A DNA stretch of 64,000 nucleotides, taken from NCBI GenBank assembly GCA_035567895.1, contig DATMPC010000085.1:124001-188000 (forward strand). The letters run 5' to 3'. The translations under genes were made by a program, and so were the position numbers. Position 1 is the first letter of the stretch, and every line of letters begins with the position of its first letter. The notes beneath the pieces are model-generated. The model was not told the DNA's origin, did not search any database, and worked only from the letters and a program-made list of their open reading frames with translations. This DNA is from Terriglobales bacterium (lineage in GTDB: Bacteria > Acidobacteriota > Terriglobia > Terriglobales > Acidobacteriaceae). Positions 1 through 7,846 of the stretch are shown here, in pieces.

Positions 1-39
1 AGCACCAGCGGATGTAGCTAAGAAGATTTGAAGTTGTGG

Positions 40-59
40 CACAGCCGCCCTCGGCTGTG
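40..59. repeat. Perfect 8-bp hairpin, REP-like
   Basis: CACAGCCG at 40-47 pairs perfectly with CGGCTGTG at 52-59 around a CCCT loop. There is no T-tract on either side, so it looks like a dispersed intergenic palindrome rather than a terminator. It may also end a gene lying left of the window. Confidence 0.5.
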
Positions 60-90
60 TTCCAGCCCCGGAGGTAATCAAAAGCAGAAC

Positions 91-126
91 ACGGATTAGA
101 CGGATGTAACGGATCGGACGGATGAA
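91..126. repeat. Four-copy 9-bp periodic repeat (ACGGATNNN)
   Basis: ACGGAT occurs at 91, 100, 109 and 118, exactly nine bases apart, with variable three-base spacers. It lies just after the 40-59 hairpin. No function is evident; a short tandem array of a binding hexamer or slipped-strand duplication are both possible. Confidence 0.6.
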
Positions 127-369
127 CCGAAACATGGGTTCACTTCACCCGATCACCCCATTCAGTTTGCCTCTGGCCGAGGAGAAACTCCCCGAGATGC
201 GCGAGACGAGAGATATGTTCCAAATGCCGAATGAGAAAGTCGAATATCAACCCGAGCCGGAGAGTCTGGCAGGTTTTCTCGCGAGCTTGACCGAAAAAGT
301 AGACGAGCTTCTATTGGCCGCGAACTTGCGTCCCAATTTGGAATAGATCGTTCGCGCAGAGTGAGAACT

Positions 370-392
370 AGTGCCGCGCCTTTGGCGGCACT
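370..392. repeat. AGTGCCGC hairpin, copy 1
   Basis: AGTGCCGC (370-377) pairs with GCGGCACT (385-392) across a 7-base loop. Similar hairpins lie at 41648-41670 and 42609-42628, always intergenic, so this is a dispersed REP-like palindrome of the genome. Confidence 0.5.
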
Positions 393-855
393 TATCTAAG
401 GGCTCATTACGTGTTTTCGTACCTGAATTAGCAGCTACGAACGCACCTGCGGCCAGGCGCTCGAAAAGCTGGCTTGCGCGCCTCAAAAGTACCTTAAAAC
501 TGCCTCAAAAGTGCGCTCGAAGTGCCCCGAAAAAACGCTTCCAGAGCCCCAAAATGCACTTCGGATGCGTTTTAGAGACGTCTCCGATCCAAGGCCTGAC
601 GATCTCCTGCATCCTTTAGTTATGGGGCAGCCTCGTTTGGTCAAAATGGGAAATCTGCATTGCGGGCGTTTTGGGGCGTTCGCCAGAGCCAGCCAGTGGG
701 GGAGTGGCACGCCGCGCTTACCGGCGCGTCTGCGGGCAGGCTAAATCGATTTATCTTCGTCTATATGTTTTGTTCGCCTATGGCTCCAAGGGCAAGATTC
801 GGGTTTTCTTCTGCCGAAAGTCCGCCGGCAGCTTTTTTGATGAAAAATCGTTCTG

Positions 856-2898
856 CTATTTTCCTACTGCCTGCACGAGTTTCTGTATCGGTGCAACAAC
901 CATCAGCAGCAGTTCGGCCTGTCCCTTCTTCATCGGTTCGAGCTGTGCCATCTGCTGATCTGTCCATCCAGTTGGAACTGATGAGGGAGAGCCGAGCATA
1001 TCCAAGGCTTGGAGTCCAATAATGGCCGCTGAGGAGAGGTTCTGGGAGATCACGGTATCTTCCGTCAGGAGTGAATTCTGAAGCGCCGGTGAGAGCCGAT
1101 CGTGATTCAGCTTCCAGTCGATCATTGTGTCGCGAGCCAGGGCAATGTCCGCCTCTGAAGCGGTTCGTGCGAGGATTCGATCCACCAACCGCGCAAACTT
1201 TCTCACCTCAATGCTCTCGGGCGGCACGGCGTCGGGCAGCCGGTTCAGCGGAGCGTCCGTGCTGTACTTGTGCGTTCCTGAGCGGGAATATTTTTTAACG
1301 GGTTCCACGGTATTTGCCAAAGTCCGTAGCGGCTCCAGATGTTGGGGAGCGAGGCGTTCTTTCATCGTGTGCAAAGCCGAGTGATGAGTGAGTCCAAGCG
1401 TCTCCAGGCGTTCGCTCACGACCTCCATGCGGCTGTACATCGAGTCCACATCGCGAACTTCGGCTGGCGACCACAGCCGCTCAGCAATCGCTGCAGCGCG
1501 CGGCCAGATTCGGGAATCGACATTCTCAGCGCTTACCATCTCCGACCACATACACGCCTCGCCGCCGAGGATCATCTTCTGCTGCTCGGGAGTGAGCGCG
1601 GCCGCGTCGCCACTAAGGGGATCGTTCAGGTAATGCTTCTCGGCGGACTCAGCCAGGTCGAGGTAGTAGCCATTGGAAAGCAGAGCACGGTGACCCTGCT
1701 GAACAGCCTTCGCCTCCGATTCTGGTCCCCGCCACGAGTGGACAACTACTTCTTTCGGAAGATCGGGAGTGAGAACTTCGTCCCATCCGACAGGAGTTTT
1801 CTTGTACTTCTGAATAGTCTTCACGACACGCTGGGTGAAGTAAGTCTGAAGATCCTCGTTGGTCTTAAGGTTGTGTGACTTCATGAAGCTCTGTATCTCG
1901 GCATTCGCGTTCCACTCTTTGCCGTTGACTTCGTCTCCGCCCAAATGGAAGAACTCGTCGGGGAATAACTCGGCCATCTCGCCGATGAATTTGTCGAGGA
2001 ACTTGTACGTGGACTCCTTGGTTGGATTCATCGCAGGATCGAAGATTCCCCACTTCGTCTCGATCTCGTACGGTCCGGGACCTGATGCCAATTCGGGATA
2101 GCCGACGAACCAGGCGGTGGCGTGTCCCGGCATGTCGAACTCAGGCATCACGCGAATACCACGATCGCGAGCGTAGGCAAGCAGCTCCTTGATCTCTTGC
2201 TGCGAGTAGTAGTGGCCGCCAGAGCCCATCTCGTGCAGCTTTGGGAATTTCTTGCTCTCGACGCGGAACCCCTGGTTCTCGCTCAGGTGGAAGTGCAGGA
2301 CGTTCATCTTCGCGGCTTCCATGCCGTCGAGGTTGCGCTTTACGACCTCCATCGGCATCCAGTGACGGCACGAATCAAGCAAGAGACCGCGCCAGGGGAA
2401 TCGCGGAGTATCCTCGATGTGGACGGCAGGGGCGGAGAATCCCTGCGGGCTCGGTGCGACGAGTTGCAGCAGCGTCTGCAATCCGTGGATCACGCCGAGC
2501 GCTGTCGGCGCGGAGATCTTCGCGCCGTTCTCGGTAACATCGAGCTTGTACGACTCATCTTCGCCAAGCTTCTGCACCTTCTCGCCAGCTCGTTCGCTGT
2601 GGATCGCGATCGTTGCTTTCTCTGGTGCGGCAGTGAGGTAGTGCAATGGGATCCCGGTCGCACGCGAAAGATGATCGACGAAGCGCTGTGCTGCGCCGCG
2701 GACGCGCGGATCGTCAACTCCGCTCAGCGAGATCGTAAGGCCCTGTTGCACAACCCACTGTCCTGAGCCTGCTTCGAGTTTCGAGGGCACGGGCATCAGG
2801 TTCCACGGTGGTCCTGGTTGCGAAGGTCCAGCGGTTGATGATTGCGAGGCGAAGAGTGAAGTGGCGGAGAGCACGCACAGCAGGGCAAAAAATCTCAT
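856..2898 (-). CDS. Secreted beta-N-acetylhexosaminidase (GH20)
   Basis: A 680-residue glycoside hydrolase family 20 enzyme, expected to release terminal N-acetylglucosamine or N-acetylgalactosamine from chitin- or peptidoglycan-derived sugars. A signal peptide covers residues 1-18. A GH20b-type N-terminal domain spans about 35-165 and the TIM-barrel about 168-520. The family signature HLGGDEV is at 318-324, with the catalytic Asp322-Glu323 pair used in substrate-assisted catalysis. A roughly 150-residue C-terminal extension follows. The start ATG at 2898 gives a clean signal peptide. A TPR gene ends 42 bases upstream on the same strand, so it may be the last gene of a purQ-TPR-hexosaminidase unit. 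The family call is firm; substrate and final location are inferred. Confidence 0.93.
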   Translation of the reverse strand: MRFFALLCVLSATSLFASQSSTAGPSQPGPPWNLMPVPSKLEAGSGQWVVQQGLTISLSGVDDPRVRGAAQRFVDHLSRATGIPLHYLTAAPEKATIAIHSERAGEKVQKLGEDESYKLDVTENGAKISAPTALGVIHGLQTLLQLVAPSPQGFSAPAVHIEDTPRFPWRGLLLDSCRHWMPMEVVKRNLDGMEAAKMNVLHFHLSENQGFRVESKKFPKLHEMGSGGHYYSQQEIKELLAYARDRGIRVMPEFDMPGHATAWFVGYPELASGPGPYEIETKWGIFDPAMNPTKESTYKFLDKFIGEMAELFPDEFFHLGGDEVNGKEWNANAEIQSFMKSHNLKTNEDLQTYFTQRVVKTIQKYKKTPVGWDEVLTPDLPKEVVVHSWRGPESEAKAVQQGHRALLSNGYYLDLAESAEKHYLNDPLSGDAAALTPEQQKMILGGEACMWSEMVSAENVDSRIWPRAAAIAERLWSPAEVRDVDSMYSRMEVVSERLETLGLTHHSALHTMKERLAPQHLEPLRTLANTVEPVKKYSRSGTHKYSTDAPLNRLPDAVPPESIEVRKFARLVDRILARTASEADIALARDTMIDWKLNHDRLSPALQNSLLTEDTVISQNLSSAAIIGLQALDMLGSPSSVPTGWTDQQMAQLEPMKKGQAELLLMVVAPIQKLVQAVGK

Positions 2899-2940
2899 CT
2901 CTGATCCCGAGGTGGATTTGAAAACAAGCAGCGAAGCAGA

Positions 2941-3249
2941 TTACCGCAATTCGTCGAGGAGCGCTTGCATCTCGGAACGAGCGTGCTGATTGCGAGTTCG
3001 TGCAGCGCAGGCGATACCGTCCTCTAGCATCTTGCGCGCTTCAGGCTCGCGTCCAGCTTTCATGAGCGTTTGCGCCGACATCTGGTATGCCGGAGTGTAG
3101 TCAGGATTTGCCTGAATCAGCCGCGCAAACTCGCTCAGAGCTGTCTCGGAATCGCCGTTGTTGGCGTATTCCATCGCGAGTCCGTAACGGGCGAAGGCGT
3201 CGTTAGGGTTCTGCGCAAGGATTTCCTGAAGCATCGCTACGCGGTCCAT
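2941..3249 (-). CDS. Small TPR protein
   Basis: A 102-residue soluble protein made of about three tetratricopeptide helices pairs. The units begin near residues 7 and 20 (NPNDAFARYGLAMEY) and 49 (NPDYTPAYQMSAQTLMKAGR). No signal peptide or membrane segment is seen. Its ATG lies three bases from the purQ stop, so it is almost certainly co-transcribed and translationally coupled with purQ. TPRs bind proteins; the partner is not evident. A link to purine synthesis is suggested only by position. Confidence 0.8.
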   Translation of the reverse strand: MDRVAMLQEILAQNPNDAFARYGLAMEYANNGDSETALSEFARLIQANPDYTPAYQMSAQTLMKAGREPEARKMLEDGIACAARTRNQHARSEMQALLDELR

Positions 3250-3252
3250 AGG

Positions 3253-3948
3253 CTATTCGTGCGCGAGCGCCCCGACCATCGCCTCGAAGATTCGGAAGCC
3301 GTCCGTCATTCCCAATAGTGGATCGGAGCTGCGATCGGGATGAGGCATCATGCCGAGCACGTTGCGTCCGGCATTGCAGATGCCTGCGATGTTGTCGATT
3401 GAGCCGTTGGGATTGGCATCAGGAGTGATTCGTCCATCAGCGGTCGAGTAGCGGAAGACAATGCGTTTCTCGCGATTCAGTTGTGCGAGGGTGTCCGCGT
3501 TGCAGAAGTAGTTGCCTTCCATGTGCCCGATCGGGATTTCGAGAACCTCGCCCTGAGTGCAGGTATTCGTGAAGGGCGTATCGGTGCTCTCGACGCGGAG
3601 CTTAACCGCCTTGCAGATGTACTTGAGTCCGGCGTTGCGCATCAGGGCACCGGGCAGCAGCCCAGCTTCGCACAGGATCTGAAAGCCGTTGCAAATTCCC
3701 AGAACCAGGCCGCCACTGGCCGCGAAGCGGCTCACCTCCTGCATGATCGGAGCAAACTTCGCAATGGCTCCGGTTCGCAAATAGTCACCGTAGGCGAATC
3801 CACCGGGAACGATGATGGCATCACAATTCTCGAGATCGTGGCTGGCGTGCCACAGAAAGGTGACCGGCTGCTTCGCCGCCGAAGCGATTACGTGATACGC
3901 ATCGTGATCGCAATTGGAGCCGGGGAAAACGAGTACGCCGAATTTCAT
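3253..3948 (-). CDS. Phosphoribosylformylglycinamidine synthase, glutaminase subunit PurQ
   Basis: A 231-residue class-I glutamine amidotransferase. It hydrolyses glutamine and channels ammonia to PurL in step 4 of de novo purine synthesis. The nucleophile lies in GICNGFQ (Cys86) and the active-site His in MMPHPD (His203). In most PurQ sequences the third triad member is Glu in HPE; here it is Asp205, a conservative but unusual change. Length is normal for small PurQ. purS and purL are not in the window. The start ATG at 3948 begins with the canonical first beta strand ([11 protein letters not shown]). A small TPR gene follows directly. Confidence 0.95.
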   Translation of the reverse strand: MKFGVLVFPGSNCDHDAYHVIASAAKQPVTFLWHASHDLENCDAIIVPGGFAYGDYLRTGAIAKFAPIMQEVSRFAASGGLVLGICNGFQILCEAGLLPGALMRNAGLKYICKAVKLRVESTDTPFTNTCTQGEVLEIPIGHMEGNYFCNADTLAQLNREKRIVFRYSTADGRITPDANPNGSIDNIAGICNAGRNVLGMMPHPDRSSDPLLGMTDGFRIFEAMVGALAHE

Positions 3949-4049
3949 GGTGTAATTTCAGTCTAGCATCGACGCAGGAGCGAGTAGTCAGTCTTCGGTT
4001 GTTAGTAATCGGGAAACACAACGACGGCAACCCTCATTGCCTACTAAAC

Positions 4050-4201
4050 TGTCATCCTGAGTTCGCCGCGGCGAACGAAGGATCTCCCGCGATGTGTCGC
4101 GGCTCTTTCACGAGAGACGTGGCCAAAGGGCCGAGACGCAGCAAGTAAATCCGAAATATTCGCGGGAGATCCTTCGGGCAAATGAGGGCCTCAGGATGAC
4201 A
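4050..4201. repeat. Inverted-repeat element, 152 bp, family A copy 1
   Basis: The ends TGTCATCCTGA (4050-4060) and TCAGGATGACA (4191-4201) are perfect 11-bp inverted repeats. Inside them GAAGGATCTCCCGCG and CGCGGGAGATCCTTCG form a second pair of arms. The core shares GAGACGCAGCAA and TCCGAAATATT with the element at 37874-38041. It encodes no protein and sits between purQ and the permease fragment. It looks like a MITE or large REP/BIME-type unit. Confidence 0.75.
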
Positions 4202-4249
4202 AGCTGAAGTTTTACTGACTACTAATAATCGATACTGAGAACCTTTCGC

Positions 4250-4729
4250 ATGGACCTTCGCAGCCATTTTCGCACTACCGGTTCTGCGCTGAGAAACTGG
4301 TTTATCGCCACCTTGCAGGATGCAGTTGCCGTCGGCGCGATGTGGTTGATTGGACTCCTGATCCTTCGCGTTCCGTTGGCATTCGTGTGGGCGATCATCG
4401 GCGGCGCTTGCCAGTTCATTCCTAATTTCGGGCCCGTGATCGCGGTGATTGGGCCGGCATTATCCACGTTGTTTGCCAGCCAGTCGGACGCCATGATGCA
4501 CCTGCTGTATGTCTTCATGCTGTACGCGATCATCGCAGTCGTCGATGGCCTGGTGCTGCAGCCGTACCTGATGAAGCGCAGCAACAAGGTTCCGATTTGG
4601 GCCTCGATTCTGGCTCCGATTGTGCTCGGAATCGTGATCCCGTTCTGGGGGGTTCTGCTCGCGCCACCGCTGCTGGCAGTGATTTATGCGTACAGGCGAA
4701 GGCAGCTTCCGCAGCCTCCTCCGCCCTAA
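4250..4729 (+). CDS. Short AI-2E/PerM-family permease (C-terminal half only)
   Basis: A 159-residue membrane protein whose sequence matches the C-terminal permease half of AI-2E family exporters. The family hallmark FIPNFGPVIAVIGPAL lies near 63-78, followed by a helix ending in DGLVLQPYLMKR, then a last hydrophobic pair. Family members are normally about 330-370 residues, so the N-terminal helices and soluble domain are absent. The missing part is not found upstream, where the 152-bp inverted-repeat element ends 49 bases before this ATG. It is either a 5'-truncated gene or a stable short variant. Substrate is unknown. Confidence 0.7.
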   Translation: MDLRSHFRTTGSALRNWFIATLQDAVAVGAMWLIGLLILRVPLAFVWAIIGGACQFIPNFGPVIAVIGPALSTLFASQSDAMMHLLYVFMLYAIIAVVDGLVLQPYLMKRSNKVPIWASILAPIVLGIVIPFWGVLLAPPLLAVIYAYRRRQLPQPPPP

Positions 4730-4828
4730 GATAGCTGTACTCGCGTGCTATACTTCTCGTTTGTTCTCATGCGGATGCGGATTATCTGCGTCCATCTACA
4801 GACAAAATTTCGCCTCTGAGGTAGTCGC

Positions 4829-5578
4829 ATGTCCGGCCACTCAAAATGGGCCACAATCAAACACAAAAAGGGCGCGCTGGACGCCAAGCGCGGCAAGATA
4901 TTCACCCGTCTGATTAAGGAAATCACCATGGCCGCCAAGTCCGGCGGCGGAGACGCTGAGGGCAATCCTCGCCTGCGCACCGCCATCGCCGCTGCCAAGG
5001 CCGAGAACATGCCCGCGGACAACATCAAGCGCGCAGTTCAGCGCGGCACAGGCGAACTGCCCGGCGCGACCTATGAGGAGATCCTGTTTGAGGGCTATGG
5101 GCCAGGCGGTGTAGCGCTGTTGGTTGATGTCACAACCGATAACCGCAACCGGACTGTCAGCGAGATCCGCCACGCCTTCGGCAAGAACGGTGGAAACTTG
5201 GGCGAAGCTGGCTCGGTGGCCTGGATGTTCCACAAGAAGGGCTACATCGTGGTGCCGAAGTCTGCGGCCAAAGAGGATGATCTGATGTCGCTGGTTCTTG
5301 AAAATGGCGGCGAGGATCTTCGTGACGATGGCAACGATTGGGAGATCGTTACCGATCCCGGGGCATTCGAAAGCGTGCTCAATGCCGTAAAAGGCGCAAA
5401 GGTTGAGACATCAGTCGCGGAGATCTCGATGATCCCGCAGAACTACATCAAACTCGAAGGACACGCCGCCAACACAATGATTCGGCTACTCGAAGCTCTG
5501 GAGGACCACGACGACGTCCAGCATGTCTACTCCAACTTCGACGTTGATGCCAAGCAGCTCGAGGAAGTAGCCGGGTAG
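4829..5578 (+). CDS. YebC/PmpR family regulator
   Basis: A 249-residue member of the YebC/TACO1 family. It begins with the family-typical MSGHSKWATIKHKK and carries the conserved GYGPGGVALLV and NRTVSEIRHAFGKNGG blocks near 88-125. Members of this family act as DNA-binding regulators or, in newer work, as translation factors that relieve ribosome stalling. Length and domain pattern are complete. A rho-independent terminator follows at 5603. Often found by ruvC, which is not in this window. Confidence 0.95.
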   Translation: MSGHSKWATIKHKKGALDAKRGKIFTRLIKEITMAAKSGGGDAEGNPRLRTAIAAAKAENMPADNIKRAVQRGTGELPGATYEEILFEGYGPGGVALLVDVTTDNRNRTVSEIRHAFGKNGGNLGEAGSVAWMFHKKGYIVVPKSAAKEDDLMSLVLENGGEDLRDDGNDWEIVTDPGAFESVLNAVKGAKVETSVAEISMIPQNYIKLEGHAANTMIRLLEALEDHDDVQHVYSNFDVDAKQLEEVAG

Positions 5579-5602
5579 CACTACATTTCCGCTCTCCTGC
5601 AC

Positions 5603-5638
5603 AGCCATCCGGCTTACCGGGTGGCTTTTGTTTTCTTC
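5603..5638 (+). terminator. Rho-independent terminator after yebC
   Basis: AGCCATCCGG (5603-5612) pairs with CCGGGTGGCT (5617-5626, one G-U pair) around a CTTA loop and is followed by TTTTGTTTTCTT. Confidence 0.85.
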
Positions 5639-5767
5639 GAATTCAGGGGGAATCGAGACGCTCAATGAGCGATTTCTGGCTATCCCGATTACAATTGCTT
5701 GCCACTTTCTCACCGCGCCAGCAACTCTGAGCGCGATAATTTCGGCTTTGAATCAGGAGAGAATCGC

Positions 5768-6499
5768 GTGACCCCCAAAAATCTAAGAACGATTGCTTTA
5801 CCACTAATCGCCAGCCTCTGCATCTTTTCGGCAGCTTGCGGAAACAAGCCGAACGCCAACAACGAACCGGCCCCCGCAGGCCAGCCGGCGGCGACATCCA
5901 CACCAGGATCCGGAGAAACGTCCAGCGCCTCCCAGGCCGCACCAGCTCCTTCTCCCTCGCTCAAAACGAGGGCTACTGCCGAAGCAGGGCCAGTCATAAT
6001 TCCGGCGGGGACAGTGATTACCGTCCGTACAGCGCAGACACTGGGCTCGAAGAGCAGCCAGGCAGGTGACACATTTACCGCGACCGTCGCTCGCCCCGTA
6101 GACGTTGGCGGTGCAGTTGCCATCCCGGACGGCGCCAGCGCGAGCGGAACGGTAGTTGCAGCGCATCCTCTTGGACGCTTCAAGGGCGGAGCGATGCTCG
6201 AATTGAGGCTCACGTCTGTCACCATCGGCGGGCGGACCGTACCGGTTGAAACCTCGGCTTTTGTGCGCAGCGAAAAGGGAAAAGGTAAGCGTTCGGCGAC
6301 GCTAATCGGTGGCGGTGCAGGCCTCGGCGCAATCATCGGTGGCCTGGCAGGAGGTGGCAAAGGAGCGGCCATCGGAGCCTTGGCAGGCGCGGGAGCGGGT
6401 ACGGCTGGCACGGCGTTCACCGGAAACAAGGAGATCGTAGTCCCAGCCGAGTATGCGCTCAGCTTCAAGCTGCTTAAGCCAGCGGAAGTAAAGAAGTAG
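5768..6499 (+). CDS. Glycine-zipper outer-membrane-type lipoprotein
   Basis: A 243-residue lipoprotein starting at GTG 5768, chosen because AGGAGA lies 7 bases upstream and a signal peptide with lipobox SAAC follows directly. An Ala/Pro/Ser-rich linker covers about 30-70. Next comes a beta-rich domain beginning with a phrase of the type PAGTVITVRTAQTLGSKSSQ, and then GRFKGGA. A glycine-zipper hairpin spans about 185-220 (alternating GGGAG, GGLAGGGKG, GALAGAGAG), the type that inserts into or lies on membranes. Many acidobacteria carry homologues of this layout but their function is unknown to me. Transport by the Lol pathway is inferred. Confidence 0.8.
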   Translation: MTPKNLRTIALPLIASLCIFSAACGNKPNANNEPAPAGQPAATSTPGSGETSSASQAAPAPSPSLKTRATAEAGPVIIPAGTVITVRTAQTLGSKSSQAGDTFTATVARPVDVGGAVAIPDGASASGTVVAAHPLGRFKGGAMLELRLTSVTIGGRTVPVETSAFVRSEKGKGKRSATLIGGGAGLGAIIGGLAGGGKGAAIGALAGAGAGTAGTAFTGNKEIVVPAEYALSFKLLKPAEVKK

Positions 6500-6534
6500 C
6501 CGACGAGGTAACCGTTCTCGCTCACTGTCGATAC

Positions 6535-6662
6535 TGTCATCCCACACTCCGCAGCCAGCCTTTTGGTGAGTCAATAATTTTCAATGCGGAGTGGGGGATC
6601 TGCTGTTACTCGGTGCTCACAAAAAAGCAGATCCCCGCGCAAAAAGCGCGCGAGGGATGACA
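6535..6662. repeat. Inverted-repeat element, 128 bp, family B
   Basis: TGTCATCCC (6535-6543) faces GGGATGACA (6654-6662). Two internal inverted pairs follow: ACTCCGC against GCGGAGT (about 6545-6593), and GGGGATCTGCT against AGCAGATCCCC near 6593-6635. The terminal TGTCATCC is shared with the family A elements at 4050 and 37874, but the interior differs. It lies between the lipoprotein gene and the NUDIX gene and could also serve as a transcription attenuator. Confidence 0.6.
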
Positions 6663-6714
6663 GTCTTAGGATGGGGTTGACTGATCGCAAACGTCGGACT
6701 CACCGACTAAACAA

Positions 6715-7176
6715 GTGCTCTTCGTGACAGACTTTCCCATTTTCGGAACCCGCGTTGAAGGTGCGATCTATCGGCAGCGCCCAAGCGCGTATGCGTTAGT
6801 CCGTAATGACGCCGGTAACTTCGCCGTTGTCCGCACACCGGTCGCGTGTTATCTCCCCGGTGGAGGCATGGAGTCCGGTGAGACTCCGGAGCAGACGATT
6901 ATCCGAGAAGGCCGGGAGGAGTGTGGGTTTGTTCTCAAGCCATGTGCGCGGATCGGACGAGCGATGGAGATCTGTTATTCCAGTGAGGAAAAGGAGTACT
7001 TCGAGAAAGACAGCTTCTTCATCGAAGCCGAGATCGTAGGCCATGGCCCGCAGAGCGAGCTCGATCACGAGCTGGTCTGGATGTCGGCTGACAGTGCAGG
7101 AGACGCACTCTCGCATGGAAGTCATCGCTGGGCCATCCACCGCGCGGTGGAGTCTCTATCCGCGAATCGACGCTGA
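6715..7176 (+). CDS. NUDIX hydrolase
   Basis: A 153-residue protein with a complete Nudix box at 50-72 (G, five residues, E56, seven residues, REGREECGF), the metal-binding motif for cleaving nucleoside diphosphates linked to another moiety. A beta-hairpin with LPGGGM precedes the box, as usual. The start is GTG 6715, with a second in-frame GTG at 6724 as an alternative; no strong ribosome-binding site separates them. Substrate cannot be told from the sequence. The gene stands between an inverted-repeat element and a PilZ gene, without an obvious operon. Confidence 0.85.
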   Translation: MLFVTDFPIFGTRVEGAIYRQRPSAYALVRNDAGNFAVVRTPVACYLPGGGMESGETPEQTIIREGREECGFVLKPCARIGRAMEICYSSEEKEYFEKDSFFIEAEIVGHGPQSELDHELVWMSADSAGDALSHGSHRWAIHRAVESLSANRR

Positions 7177-7349
7177 AGTATCTGTCGAGCCTCGACGGAC
7201 GAACCAGGATGGTAACGCTCAGCCTGACCGATTCCCGAATGTGGAACCTGAGACGTTGCTGGCCAGCAAGTAGTTTGCACCAAAGTTTCGCATCGTGTGT
7301 TACCAGTGTGATTTGAAAGCGTTTAGATGAAGTCCTAAGCTGCGGCAGG

Positions 7350-7703
7350 ATGTCATCCTCCTCTACCAATGCGGGTATGGGTGTGCGCCGCTCACAGCGC
7401 TTCCGCGTGAATTTTCCCATCAAGTTGTTCGCCGTCGTGCAGCAGCGAAGATGCATCCTCCAAGGGCGAAGCCACGACTTGTCGGATGCGGGAATGGCGA
7501 TCTACATTCCGGCCGAATTGCAAGTCGGCCAGATGGTGCAGATCGAGTTCATTCTTCCTGACTCAAATCAGAGGCTTGGGGTAACTGCTCTGGTTCGAGA
7601 TTGCTCCGGCTTTCGGTGCGGTGTGGAATTCTTGAGCCTGACGCCTACGGAGCAAAAGGCGCTGACTGATTGTTGCGATAAGCTGTCGGCCGCATCGGCC
7701 TAG
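7350..7703 (+). CDS. PilZ domain protein
   Basis: A 117-residue single-domain protein. The c-di-GMP-binding signature is complete: RRSQR-F-R near 13-18 and DLSDAG (D/NxSxxG) at about 43-48. The remainder is the PilZ beta-barrel. It should bind cyclic di-GMP and alter a partner's activity in motility, polysaccharide output or envelope functions. No partner is encoded next to it and no membrane segment is present. Start ATG 7350 has only a weak AGG just upstream. Confidence 0.85.
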   Translation: MSSSSTNAGMGVRRSQRFRVNFPIKLFAVVQQRRCILQGRSHDLSDAGMAIYIPAELQVGQMVQIEFILPDSNQRLGVTALVRDCSGFRCGVEFLSLTPTEQKALTDCCDKLSAASA

Positions 7704-7730
7704 CCAAAGCCTCTGCAAAATCCAGGTACT

Positions 7731-7756
7731 AGGGAAGGGCATCGTTTTAGCCGTGC
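7731..7756. repeat. Solo end of the GGCTTTAGCC-type element
   Basis: The sequence AGGGAAGGGCATCG followed by TTTTAGCCGTGC closely matches the left end of the 11476-11672 inverted-repeat element. Only one end is present, directly before the deiodinase-like gene, so it is a solo copy or a remnant. Confidence 0.5.
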
Positions 7757-7846
7757 GACTTGAACGTTTGATTCCTGTCGGTAAGGCTAACGCAAAAATA
7801 TTAGCGACGGGATCTTCTCTGCTGGGTACACTTGTTCGCCATCTCT

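Larger units (their letters stand above)
1..855. other. Left-edge region with no convincing gene
   Basis: No recognised protein lies here. The only forward reading frame of note (122-346, 74 codons, ending in a Leu/Glu-rich stretch) has no clear ribosome-binding site and matches no family I know, so I do not call it. The stretch holds two hairpins and a short tandem repeat (listed separately). The segment 480-560 is rich in AAAAGTG/AAGTGC-like words and looks non-coding or decayed. The minus-strand hexosaminidase ends at 856. Confidence 0.5.

Noticed and set aside
2122-2766. Plus-strand frame of 214 codons
   Set aside because: Antisense of the GH20 gene, whose catalytic motif proves the coding strand.
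5710-6540. Minus-strand frame of 276 codons
   Set aside because: It is the antisense shadow of the glycine-zipper lipoprotein; its Pro/Ala-rich translation reflects the complement of Gly/Ala codons.
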